Positions 1-7,241 of a stretch of 16,437 nucleotides of DNA are shown in pieces. The translations under genes were made by a program, and so were the position numbers. The stretch lies in assembly GCA_964569315.1 (NCBI GenBank), contig CAZMUZ010000086.1, positions 1 to 16,437 on the forward strand, written 5' to 3'. The DNA comes from CADEFF01 sp964569315. Lineage in GTDB: Bacteria > Pseudomonadota > Alphaproteobacteria > Dongiales > Dongiaceae. The notes under the pieces are model-generated. The model searched no databases. It saw only the letters and a program-made list of their open reading frames with translations, and was not told the origin of the DNA. How positions within the stretch are numbered: the stretch's first letter is position 1; each line of letters opens with the position of its first letter.

Positions 1-1
1 T

Positions 2-760
2 ACCGCCCTCTTCCACCGTCACGCGCGCGGCCTGATCCTGACCGAGCAGGGCGAGTTGCTCTATCGCACCGCCCATGAGGTCTTCGCCAAGCTCGCCATG
101 GCCGAAGCGCAGCTCGCCGAGAGCAAGGACCGGCCCAAGGGTCGCCTGACGGTCACCGCGACCGTGGCGCTCGGCTCGACCTGGCTCGCACCGCGGATGG
201 GCGAATTCCTCGACATCTATCCCGATGTCGGCGTCGACCTCCTGCTCGAGGATCGCGAGCTCGATCTCAGCATGCGCGAGGCGGACGTGGCGATCCGCAT
301 GGCGCCGCCGCGCCAGCCGGGCCTCATCCAGCGCCATCTCATGTCGGTGCGGATGCATATCTACGCCTCGGCCGGCTACATCCAGAAGCATGGCGAGCCG
401 AAGCGGCCCGAGGACCTCGATCAGCACAAGATCATCGTCTATGGCGAGGAGAGCCGGGGGCCGCTGCCGGGCGTCGGCTGGCTGCTGCAGGTCGGCGGCT
501 CGAAGGAGCGGCCGCGCCGGCCCGTGCTCAGCGTCAACAACATCTACGCGATCCAGCGCGCAGCGCAGAACGGCATCGGCATTGCGGCGCTGCCCTCCTA
601 CATGCATCAGGACGTGCAGCAGCTCGTGCGCGTCCTGCCCGAGCTCGAAGGGCCGCGGATCGACGCCTTCTTCGTCTATCCGGAAGAGCTCCGGAACTCG
701 AAGCGGATCCAGGTCTTCCGGGACTTCCTGATTCGCAAGGTCGCGCAGTCCGATATCTGA
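2..760 (+). CDS. LysR-family transcriptional regulator, 5' end cut by window
   Basis: This is the C-terminal five-sixths or so of a LysR-type DNA-binding regulator. The frame is open from base 2, so the true start lies outside the window. The first visible residues, LFHRHARGLILTEQGELLY, are the end of the winged helix-turn-helix: the (L)F.R..RG..LT..G..L pattern typical of the family. A linker helix follows, then the periplasmic-binding-protein-like effector domain (from about GRLTVTATVALGSTWLAPRM onward), with the EADVAIRM motif of the CrgA/PtxR-like subgroup. The gene ends with TGA at 758-760. LysR proteins usually control a divergent neighbour, which would lie off the left edge, so the target and inducer cannot be told. 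It points toward the glycan locus but is separated from it by 620 bp with a terminator, so a role in controlling that locus is unproven. Confidence 0.93.
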   Translation, partial: TALFHRHARGLILTEQGELLYRTAHEVFAKLAMAEAQLAESKDRPKGRLTVTATVALGSTWLAPRMGEFLDIYPDVGVDLLLEDRELDLSMREADVAIRMAPPRQPGLIQRHLMSVRMHIYASAGYIQKHGEPKRPEDLDQHKIIVYGEESRGPLPGVGWLLQVGGSKERPRRPVLSVNNIYAIQRAAQNGIGIAALPSYMHQDVQQLVRVLPELEGPRIDAFFVYPEELRNSKRIQVFRDFLIRKVAQSDI

Positions 761-1046
761 GTCGCGGCCGCCCGATCGAGGCCGCCGGGCCTCGCGGCCG
801 GGGGCCGGCGCGGGTTAGCCGTTTCGGCCAGGCCGGTGTTCAAGCCGCCCGCGGCTCCCGAAACCGGCCGTTTCCGCCACCCCCTTGCGAAAAGCCACAC
901 TCTGCAAATTGTCATGCGCCAGCCGCATATCTCTTTTGTTATTTTGACTCTGGTCGGTCTACCGCTTTCATTGCCTAATCAGCCCTGTTGCGGCGCAGCA
1001 TGACGCTGGAGCCGCGCCGATTTTCGGGGTGCCGTATTATGGCATC
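761..1046. other. Intergenic stretch after the LysR gene, with an AT-rich promoter-like zone
   Basis: No protein gene is supported here. Just after the LysR stop there is a 6-bp GC hairpin (GAGGCC 778-783, GGCCTC 788-793) without a T tract, so it is only a weak terminator candidate. Bases about 890-975 are clearly richer in A+T than the rest of the window and include TTGACT at 944-949, with a poor -10 partner (TTCATT, 967-972) at 17-bp spacing. Two further imperfect hairpins follow: GCGGC...GCCGC around 990-1014, and GGGGTGCC/GGCATCC around 1027-1047. This stretch probably holds the promoter of the small RNA described next, of the downstream glycosyltransferase, or of both. Confidence 0.5.
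944..972 (+). promoter_or_regulatory. Possible sigma70-type promoter upstream of the small RNA
   Basis: TTGACT (944-949) is a good -35 match and sits in the most A+T-rich part of the gap. The -10 candidate at 17-bp spacing, TTCATT (967-972), is poor. A transcript starting near 979 would run about 187 nt to the terminator at 1155-1165. A rival -10 box, TATTAT, lies at 1035-1040 but has no recognisable -35. Confidence 0.3.
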
Positions 1047-1165
1047 CGTTGTGAGATCCGGGCGCAAGGCCCGGATAAGGGTCTTCGGATCCTACGTCTC
1101 CCAGACGTGAAGCCTCCCTGTTTAACTTGCCGGGAACCCCAACAGGTTCCCGGCACTTTTCTTTC
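1047..1165 (+). ncRNA. Candidate small RNA with an intrinsic terminator, suhB/mmgR-like
   Basis: The segment is non-coding but strongly structured. A perfect 8-bp hairpin, ATCCGGGC (1056-1063) with GCCCGGAT (1069-1076), is followed by ACGTCT (1094-1099) with AGACGT (1103-1108). Then comes a single-stranded CCTCCCTGTTTAACT stretch (about 1113-1127) and an 11-bp terminator hairpin. A CU-rich anti-Shine-Dalgarno stretch just before the terminator is typical of trans-acting alphaproteobacterial sRNAs. The GAAGCCTCCCTGTTTAACTT stretch plus hairpin resembles, from memory, the suhB (RF00519)/mmgR class. The family name is recall, not a search result. The 5' end is uncertain: a TATTAT box at 1035-1040 would put it near 1047, while the promoter at 944 would make it longer. 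It could instead be an attenuated leader of the glycosyltransferase at 1384. Confidence 0.6.
1128..1165 (+). terminator. Strong rho-independent terminator
   Basis: A perfect 11-bp stem, TGCCGGGAACC (1128-1138) with GGTTCCCGGCA (1145-1155), has a 6-nt loop (CCAACA) and is followed by CTTTTCTTTC (1156-1165). It ends the candidate small RNA and insulates the glycosyltransferase at 1384 from transcription upstream. Confidence 0.85.
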
Positions 1166-1383
1166 GCATTCCGCGAAGCCTCTCTTCGCTCCATCGGCCG
1201 GCGCGCATGGCGCCGGGAACGCGCGGATTTGCGCTTTGCGCTTCGCGCGCGCCACGGCTAGAACGGCGGGAGCGATGGCGACCTCCGGGACCCGCGCCGC
1301 CGGAACGTCCTTAGCCTTCGATGCCGCCCGCGGCAGGTCCGACCGCCGGCGAGCGAGGCCCGCCCGCAAGGAATCGTGCAAGG

Positions 1384-2379
1384 ATGAGCGACAGCAAGCT
1401 GCCCCCGGTCACCATTCTCATCGAATGGGAAAACGCCCAGGACGTCGAAGATCTCTGGGTGCGCCAGGCGATGACGGCGCTGCGGGACGAGCTCGAGCGG
1501 CAGCATAACCGCTGCGCGGCGCCGCCGGTCGTCATGTATCTCTTCGATCGGAACAAGGTCGCCGAAGGCGACATCCGCAAGGAGATCGCCGCGGTCGCGC
1601 CGAACCTCGAGCGCTTCTGCGAGCTCCGCTTCGTGCCGACACCGGGCCTCACCTACTACAAGCTCAAGAACCACGGCGTCGGCCTCACCAGGACCGACTT
1701 CGTCATCATGCTGGACAGCGACGCCGGGCCGCAGCCCGGATGGCTGCCGGCGCTGCTGAAGCCCTTCGCGCGTCCCGAGGTGATGGCGGTCGGCGGCTTC
1801 ACCATGCTCGGCTACAACAACCTCGTCTCCAAGGTCATGGCGCTGACCTGGATCTTCAACCTCAAGAGCGAGCGGGACCGCACCGAGAAGCGGCACAAGA
1901 TCCACGCCAACAACTGCGCCTTCCGGACCGCGTTCTTCCAGGCCAATCCCTGGCCGGACCTGCCCGCCTTCAAGAAGCAGTGCGGCTTCTGGATCCGCGA
2001 CATCGAGGCGCGCGGCATCCCGTGGGTGCGCACGGCCGACGCGGTCACCATCCATGCGCCGCAGCCGGGCATCCCGTTCCTCACCTGGCGCGCCTGGACG
2101 GCAGGCCTCGACCGCGACTATCAGGGCGCCCAGACCATCAGCCAGTCGAGGCTCCGGCGCCTCCTCTTCGCCTTCGAGTTCTGGCTGAAGAAGAGCTGGC
2201 GCGCGACGCGGCGCATCGTCGGCAAGGGCCACGAGGTCGACCTGCCGGTCTGGCAGATGCCGGCCGCGCTCTTCCTCGCCTATGGCTATTACCTGATCCT
2301 GCTGGCGGGACAGCTCTACGCGGCGTCAACCCGCCGTTACGAGCCGCTGCGCCCGCTGCGCGAGGTATCGCAGCACTAG
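1384..2379 (+). CDS. GT2-family glycosyltransferase with C-terminal hydrophobic segment
   Basis: A 331-residue inverting-type (GT-A fold) glycosyltransferase, predicted to move a sugar from a nucleotide donor to a surface glycan. The fold starts with PPVTILIEWENAQD (7-20). The metal-binding motif is DSD at 111-113 (FVIMLDSDAGPQPGWL), and HANNCAFR at 174-181 fits the acceptor region. A hydrophobic stretch at about 293-315 may anchor the protein to the inner membrane. The ATG at 1384 is preferred over an in-frame ATG at 1321, because the extra 21 residues are low-complexity and the conserved N-terminus begins just after residue 6; AAGGA lies 11 nt upstream. The N-terminus lacks the usual VV.. 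.N....L pattern, so it is a divergent GT2. The donor sugar is unknown. Its 3' end overlaps the opposing gene by 54 bp. Confidence 0.82.
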   Translation: MSDSKLPPVTILIEWENAQDVEDLWVRQAMTALRDELERQHNRCAAPPVVMYLFDRNKVAEGDIRKEIAAVAPNLERFCELRFVPTPGLTYYKLKNHGVGLTRTDFVIMLDSDAGPQPGWLPALLKPFARPEVMAVGGFTMLGYNNLVSKVMALTWIFNLKSERDRTEKRHKIHANNCAFRTAFFQANPWPDLPAFKKQCGFWIRDIEARGIPWVRTADAVTIHAPQPGIPFLTWRAWTAGLDRDYQGAQTISQSRLRRLLFAFEFWLKKSWRATRRIVGKGHEVDLPVWQMPAALFLAYGYYLILLAGQLYAASTRRYEPLRPLREVSQH

Positions 2380-3222
2380 CGGCCAGGGCGTGCGCCCGAG
2401 CGCGCCCCATTCCCGGTAGCGCGCGAGGTCCTTCCGAACCGTGCCGAAATCGCCGGCCGCGATGAGCCGCCAGAAATGCCGGCCGACATCGCGCTCCAGG
2501 CCCTGCCGGTAGCCCGGTTCCGTCAGATAGTCCGGATGGCGGCGGCAGACCTCGATCGCCGCGGCGAGGAAGGTGTTGCGCTTCGCCGAGATCGAGCTTT
2601 CGGTCCAATGCTTGATCCAGAGCACGCGGTCGGTCGAGAGGCAGCGATGCGCGCGGCAGAGCCGCAGCAGCAGGTCCATGTCCTGGCGGCGCTTCAGCGT
2701 TTCGTCGAACATGCCGATCTCGAGGAGCGCCTGGCGCCGCGCGCTGATCGCCGGCGTCGCTTTGTAGAGCTTCCGCGCAAAGACGGCCCGGCGGAACAGC
2801 TCCGGGTCGTCGATCACCGGATTGCGCCGCGGCGACGGCTTGCGACCGCTCTCCGCCGGGTAGCGGAGCTCGAAGGAATCGACGAGGCCGTCGATGTCGG
2901 GACGGCCGGCGAAGATTTCCGCCACCACGGCGAGCTTTTCCGGCAAGAACTCGTCGTCGCTGTCGATGAAGCTCACGATCTCGCCGGTCGCCCGCTCGAG
3001 CCCGCGATTGCGCGCCCAGTTGCTGCCGTGATTCGACCCGTCGCCGAGCAGGATCAACCGCTCGCCATAGCCCCTGACGCGGTCCGGCGTTCCGTCGGTC
3101 GAGCCGTCATCCACCACGATGAGCTCGACCTCCGGATGCGTCTGGCCGAGCACGCTCTCGATCGCCCGGCCGATCGCATCGGCGCGGTTATAGGCCGGCA
3201 TGACCACGGAAATCCTCGTCAT
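2326..3222 (-). CDS. GT2-family glycosyltransferase (WcaA-like)
   Basis: A 298-residue classical family-2 glycosyltransferase. All hallmarks are visible: the opening MTRISVVMPAYNRADAIGRA (1-20), the nucleotide-binding VVDDGSTDGT (36-45), the metal-binding IDSDDE (86-91), and RRQDMDLLLRL (about 177-187) where GT2 enzymes carry the ED/QD catalytic-base motif. No transmembrane segment is evident, so it is probably a soluble or peripheral cytoplasmic enzyme acting on a lipid-linked glycan. The start ATG is at 3222. The gene runs divergently from the GT-B-like gene at 3321 (98 bp between the start codons) and convergently into the gene ending at 2379. It is not part of the long minus-strand operon, which ends at 4702. 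The donor sugar cannot be predicted from the sequence. Confidence 0.9.
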   Translation of the reverse strand: MTRISVVMPAYNRADAIGRAIESVLGQTHPEVELIVVDDGSTDGTPDRVRGYGERLILLGDGSNHGSNWARNRGLERATGEIVSFIDSDDEFLPEKLAVVAEIFAGRPDIDGLVDSFELRYPAESGRKPSPRRNPVIDDPELFRRAVFARKLYKATPAISARRQALLEIGMFDETLKRRQDMDLLLRLCRAHRCLSTDRVLWIKHWTESSISAKRNTFLAAAIEVCRRHPDYLTEPGYRQGLERDVGRHFWRLIAAGDFGTVRKDLARYREWGALGRTPWPLVLRYLAQRAQRLVTAG

Positions 3223-3320
3223 GGCCCCGTAGATAACAAGCGGCGGCGGGCCGGTCTAGCGACCCCGCCGGCCCCGGAAAACCGCTTCTTCCGCCGCGGA
3301 GGGGAGGCTATAAGCGCGCC
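3223..3320. promoter_or_regulatory. Divergent intergenic region between two glycan genes
   Basis: These 98 bp must hold control signals for both flanking genes if each has its own promoter. A GC-rich inverted repeat CGGCGGG...CCCGCCG occupies about 3242-3275. A Shine-Dalgarno-like GGGGAGG lies at 3301-3307, 13 nt before the ATG at 3321, which is a little far. No clear -35/-10 pair was found on either strand. Confidence 0.35.
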
Positions 3321-4682
3321 ATGGCGAGCCCGGTGTCCGATAGTCTCCTGCTGCCGATCGAGACCCTGAACCGCGAGTTCGACGGCAAGCTGCTGGTCGC
3401 GCTCGCGGCGGCCGAGCGCGGTTTCAAGCCGATCATCGGCGGCCGCGCGGCGATCCACGACAGCCTGCCGGCGCTGCCGCGCTCGATCTATCTCTCGAAG
3501 GGCGTGCGCTCCGGCAGCCGCCCCATCTTCAGCCTGCTGGAGCGGTTCGGCCACAGCATCGCGGCGGTGGACGAGGAGGCGCTCGTCCGGTTCTCCGACG
3601 AGCTCTTCCTCATGAAGCTCGACCCGGATGCCTTCCCCCGCGTGCGCATCCTGTTCGCCTGGGGGGAGGACAATGCCGAGCTCTGGCGCCGCTCGCAGTG
3701 GTATGCGGGCGCGCCGATCCTCGCCTCCGGCAACCCGCGCACCGACATGATGCGGCCCGAGCTCAGGCCGTTCCATCAGCCGGAAGTCGACGCGATCCGT
3801 GCAGAATTCGGCGATTTTGCGCTCTTCAACAGCAATTTCAGCGTCGTAAACCACTTCATCCCGAACAAAACGCGCTTCAAAGTGGCCGATTGGGTGACGC
3901 CGGAAGCCTCGGACCAGTTCCGCAGCGGCATGCTCGCCCACAAGCAGGCGCTCTTCGAACGGTTCCTCGAGGCGATGCCCGCCCTCGCCAGGGCGATCGC
4001 ACCCCGGCAGCTCGTGATCCGGCCGCATCCCTCGGAGAACGCCGACGCCTGGCGGCAGGCGACCGCCGGGATCGCCAATGCGACCGTGCTGCATGAAGGC
4101 GCCGTGGTGCCCTGGCTCATCGCCGCGCGCGTCCTCATCCATAACGGCTGCTCGAGCGCGGTCGAGGCGGCGGCGATCGGCACGCCTGCCCTCGCCTACG
4201 CGCCGCTCGCCTCGCAGGAGTTCGATATCTGGCTGCCGAACGCGCTGAGCCACCTCTGCCCCGATCCCGGGACCCTGGCGGACGCGACGCGCCAGAGTCT
4301 CGGCGGCGATGCCCCGCCGCCCGGCAACGAGCACAAGACGCTGCTGCATCATCATCTGGCCGGGCTCGAAGGCGCTCTCTGCAGCGAACGCATCGCCGAG
4401 GGGCTAATCGCGCACAAGGGGGCACTCGCCAAGGCGCCCGGCACCGACCCGATCCGCTGGGCGGGGGCGTGGCTCAAGCACCGGCAGCGGCTGCACAAGC
4501 GCCGCCGGCGCGACCGTGCCGAGGCGGGGGCGGCCTCGACCTACATCCAACACAAGTTCCCGGGGATCGAGCCCGACTGGATCGAGCGGCGCATCCAGCG
4601 CTTCCGCAGCGCACTCGGCCGCTTCGAGAATATCCGGCCGCGGCAGATCCGGCGCGACATCTTCGCCATCGAGCGGCGCTAG
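3321..4682 (+). CDS. Surface carbohydrate biosynthesis protein, GT-B/capsule-transferase-like
   Basis: A 453-residue protein with the opening LLLPIETLNREFDGKLLVAL (about 9-28), which I associate with the 'surface carbohydrate biosynthesis protein' family (TIGR04396; from memory). The second half has GT-B-type signatures shared with CDP-glycerol/Kdo-type transferases: RPHPSE (234-239), HNGCSSAVEA (274-283) and GTPALAY (287-293), the usual nucleotide-sugar binding half. The basic C-terminal tail (KHRQRLHKRRRRDR, about 387-400) could bind membrane or polyanion. As the only GT-B-like enzyme beside a CMP-nonulosonate pathway, it is the best local candidate for the nonulosonate transferase, but this is inference. 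It ends 19 bp from the convergent gene at 4702, with no clear terminator between them. Confidence 0.78.
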   Translation: MASPVSDSLLLPIETLNREFDGKLLVALAAAERGFKPIIGGRAAIHDSLPALPRSIYLSKGVRSGSRPIFSLLERFGHSIAAVDEEALVRFSDELFLMKLDPDAFPRVRILFAWGEDNAELWRRSQWYAGAPILASGNPRTDMMRPELRPFHQPEVDAIRAEFGDFALFNSNFSVVNHFIPNKTRFKVADWVTPEASDQFRSGMLAHKQALFERFLEAMPALARAIAPRQLVIRPHPSENADAWRQATAGIANATVLHEGAVVPWLIAARVLIHNGCSSAVEAAAIGTPALAYAPLASQEFDIWLPNALSHLCPDPGTLADATRQSLGGDAPPPGNEHKTLLHHHLAGLEGALCSERIAEGLIAHKGALAKAPGTDPIRWAGAWLKHRQRLHKRRRRDRAEAGAASTYIQHKFPGIEPDWIERRIQRFRSALGRFENIRPRQIRRDIFAIERR

Positions 4683-4701
4683 CGACGCGGCCTCGCGGGC
4701 G

Positions 4702-5427
4702 CTACTTGATCGCGAGGAAGCCCTCGAAGCAGACATATTTGAAGATCGTCATCACGTCCTGGAAGCCGGCACGCTTGGCGAGATCGATGTTCGCCTGGCT
4801 CGAGAACGGCTCGAGCACGCCCTTCAGGCTGCGCGATTTGCCGACGATCTCGTCCGTGTCGTACCCGACATCGAGCTTATAGTCGGTATAGATCAGGGAC
4901 ATCATGTCCTGGAACCGCGCGTCCGGCGCGCGCACCTTCTCGAAGAACACGAAGCCGCCGCCCCAATTCAGCGATTCGAACACCTTGTCGAAGAGCTCCT
5001 GGCGCCGGCGCGGCCGCACGAACTGGATCGTGTAGTAGGAGGTTATGAGGTCGGCCTTCTCCAGCGCGACGTCGAAGAGATCGGCCTGCTCGATCGTGAT
5101 GCTGTCGAAGGGCGCGGCGCGGATGCGCGCCTGCTCGACCATGCCCTGCTCCGGCTCGATGCCGACCAGCCGCACCTGCTTCTCCCGGTTGCGCTCGGCG
5201 AGGAGCGCCAGCAGCGTGCCGGTCGAGCAGCCGAAGTCGTAGGCGAGCGAGCCCTTGCTGAGGAAGAAGTCGGAGAGCTTCGCCACGAGGTCGTGGCCCT
5301 GATGGTAGAGCGGCACCGACTTCGAGACATGGTCGTCGAAGGTCGCCGCCACCTGCCCGCCGAAGCTCCAATTGGCGTTGCCCGCCGAGATGCTGTCGCC
5401 GACCTTGGTCATCCGCAGGTTCCTCAA
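4702..5427 (-). CDS. CmoA-like SAM-dependent protein (carboxy-SAM synthase family)
   Basis: A 241-residue Rossmann methyltransferase-fold protein and the last gene of the operon. Over most of its length it follows the pattern of E. coli CmoA, which makes carboxy-S-adenosylmethionine from SAM and prephenate. Shared features, from memory of CmoA, are W-F..(R/Q)VA..F near 20-30, KSVPLY (36-41, with the Tyr matching the CmoA SVPGY), YDFGCSTG (63-70, CmoA YDLGCSLG), the long LN.GG...FFEK segment (153-164), DYKLDVGY (182-189), KSRSLKGVLEP (197-207) and the end AKRAGF...F..FLAIK. CmoB, its usual tRNA partner, is absent here. The ATG at 5427 overlaps the stop of the amidotransferase gene as ATGA, which implies coupled translation and fixes the start over Met6. 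It may be a true Cx-SAM synthase or a glycan methyltransferase that reused the fold. Confidence 0.75.
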   Translation of the reverse strand: MRNLRMTKVGDSISAGNANWSFGGQVAATFDDHVSKSVPLYHQGHDLVAKLSDFFLSKGSLAYDFGCSTGTLLALLAERNREKQVRLVGIEPEQGMVEQARIRAAPFDSITIEQADLFDVALEKADLITSYYTIQFVRPRRRQELFDKVFESLNWGGGFVFFEKVRAPDARFQDMMSLIYTDYKLDVGYDTDEIVGKSRSLKGVLEPFSSQANIDLAKRAGFQDVMTIFKYVCFEGFLAIK

Positions 5428-7229
5428 GGGGTTGTGCGGTCGAGTATCGAACCGCGTCCCTCGGCGGTCAATAACCGCGGCAGGAAGTCGGTCTCCTTCT
5501 CGAAGAACAGGCGGTAATGCATCTCGAGATTGATCAGCTTGAACAGAAGCTTCGGCGCCGGGGCCGGCGGCAGGGCCAGGTTGCGGCCGATCGCGAAGGC
5601 GCCGAGGTTCCAGTATTCGGGCTTCGAGATCGCCATCGAATAGTTCCGCGTGCCCTCCTTCTCGACATTGACGAAGCCGCCGAGTCGCCGCTCCGCCAGC
5701 TCGCGGAAGAGGATCTTGTTGCGGTGTCCCGAGCCATGCCGGCCGAACTTCCGGCGCCCCGGCTGATTGACGACGTAGCGAACCAGGTCGAGATCCAGCA
5801 ACGGATTGCGAAGCTCGACCGACGACGCCATGGAATAGGCGTCGCTATGCGGCAGGTTGCAGGCCTGGAGGAACATGGCGGTGTCCTGCAGCAGGGTCGC
5901 CTGCAGCAGGGTCTCCCGCCCGTCCCCGAGATCGCCCAGATGATCGAGGATCTGCCGGCGCAGATCGTGCTGGACTGCGCGGAAACGCGCGCCGCCGGGC
6001 CCGAGATCGCCGCTGCGCCCGTCGAGCTCGAGGATCGCATGGAGTCTGGTAGTGTCGCCGTCGAAGCCGTCGATGAGCGGCTCCAGGGTCCGGTAGCCGG
6101 CCGCATATTCGTCGACGCCGTCGCCGCTCAGCAGCACGATGGTCTTCAACTGCCGGGCGGCGTCGCAGAGCGCCTTCATCGGCGGCCCGCCGCCCCAGCG
6201 CGAAGGAAACTGCGAAGCCGCCACGAAATCGACCAGCCGTGCCGTGTAGGAGTCCGGCGTCTCCAGCCGGAAATAGGCGTTGGCCGGACGCTTCCCGAGC
6301 AAGGGGGGCACGATGGCCATCGGGATCGATTCGATTCCCGGGCTGACCTTGGTGAAGGTGGTGAGCTTCTGCGAGGCCTCGCCGGTGTACCAGAAGACCA
6401 GCGAGGAATCGATGCCGCCGCTCAGCATGACGCCGACCGGCACGTCGCTGACGAGATGTCGCTCCACCGCCTGGCGGAGCGCCGCTTCCAGCCCTTCGAC
6501 GGCATCGTCGTCCGAGGCGCGCCCGGCCGCGTCATAGGCATCGTGATCGAAGAGCGACCAGGCGGAGAAGTAGCGCTTCAGCGTCAGCGCCTCCGGCGGA
6601 CCCTCCAGATAGGCGCCGGCCGGGATCGCCCTGATGCCGTCGAAGAAGGTGTCTTCCGGCAACAGGATGCCGAGCGACGCCAGATAGACGGGCCAGGCCT
6701 CGGGATTCGGCGCGGCGCTCGGCTTCACCGCCAGCAGCGCGCGGATATCCGAGGCGAGCGCCGTGATGCCCGCTTCCTGAAAGTAGTAGAGCGGCTTCTG
6801 CCCGAAATGATCGCGCGCCGCCACGAGCCGGCCGGTTTCCCGGTCGAACAGCAGGAAGGCGAACATGCCGCGCACCCGGGCGAGCGTCGGCTCGATGCCG
6901 TCGCGCAGCAGCAGCTCGAGCAGCACTTCCGTGTCGGACGAGGTGCGCAGCGCGACGCCACGCTTCAGGAGCCCGTCCCGCAGCTCGCGATAGTTATAGA
7001 TCTCGCCGTTGTAGGTGAGGCTCCAGCGCCCGGTACGGTCCTCGAAAGGCTGGTTCGCCGCGGCGCTGAGGTCGATGATCGAGAGCCGCGCATGGGCGAT
7101 GGCGTAGGTCTCGTGGCGCTCGATCGCCTGATGGTCGGGCCCGCGATGCCGCAGCGCCGCCAAGGCCGCATCGAGCGCTGCCGGCGCCGGCGGCCGGGAC
7201 TTCCAGGCGCAGAAGAAGATCCCGCACAC
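5424..7229 (-). CDS. asnB: Glutamine-dependent asparagine synthetase-type amidotransferase
   Basis: A 601-residue, two-domain AsnB-family enzyme that takes ammonia from glutamine and, using ATP, amidates a carboxylate. The N-terminal Ntn-glutaminase has Cys2 (MCGIFF), RHRGPD (27-32), ARLSIIDLS (47-55), YNGEIYNY (73-80) and SSDTE (97-101). The synthetase domain has the PP-loop SGGIDSS (270-276) and LLSGDGVDEYAAGY (366-379). The start is a GTG at 7227-7229, forced by the need for Cys at position 2. It begins 12 bp after the upstream methyltransferase stop and overlaps the CmoA-like gene by 4 bp. AsnB paralogues in polysaccharide loci are thought to amidate sugar acids rather than aspartate. The carboxylate of a nonulosonic or uronic acid is a plausible substrate here, but ordinary asparagine synthesis cannot be excluded. 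Confidence 0.9.
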   Translation of the reverse strand: MCGIFFCAWKSRPPAPAALDAALAALRHRGPDHQAIERHETYAIAHARLSIIDLSAAANQPFEDRTGRWSLTYNGEIYNYRELRDGLLKRGVALRTSSDTEVLLELLLRDGIEPTLARVRGMFAFLLFDRETGRLVAARDHFGQKPLYYFQEAGITALASDIRALLAVKPSAAPNPEAWPVYLASLGILLPEDTFFDGIRAIPAGAYLEGPPEALTLKRYFSAWSLFDHDAYDAAGRASDDDAVEGLEAALRQAVERHLVSDVPVGVMLSGGIDSSLVFWYTGEASQKLTTFTKVSPGIESIPMAIVPPLLGKRPANAYFRLETPDSYTARLVDFVAASQFPSRWGGGPPMKALCDAARQLKTIVLLSGDGVDEYAAGYRTLEPLIDGFDGDTTRLHAILELDGRSGDLGPGGARFRAVQHDLRRQILDHLGDLGDGRETLLQATLLQDTAMFLQACNLPHSDAYSMASSVELRNPLLDLDLVRYVVNQPGRRKFGRHGSGHRNKILFRELAERRLGGFVNVEKEGTRNYSMAISKPEYWNLGAFAIGRNLALPPAPAPKLLFKLINLEMHYRLFFEKETDFLPRLLTAEGRGSILDRTTP

Positions 7230-7241
7230 CGGCCGGCGGCC

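Noticed and set aside
761..800. GC hairpin after the LysR gene as an intrinsic terminator.
   Set aside because: The stem is only 6 bp and no T tract follows; similar GC-rich inverted repeats occur by chance throughout this window.
979..1165. 6S RNA or a metabolite riboswitch in the gap before the first glycosyltransferase.
   Set aside because: The 5' and 3' ends do not pair to give the long closing stem of 6S RNA, and no known riboswitch core could be recognised. A complete terminator 218 bp before the next ATG suits a free-standing sRNA better, although an attenuated leader remains possible.
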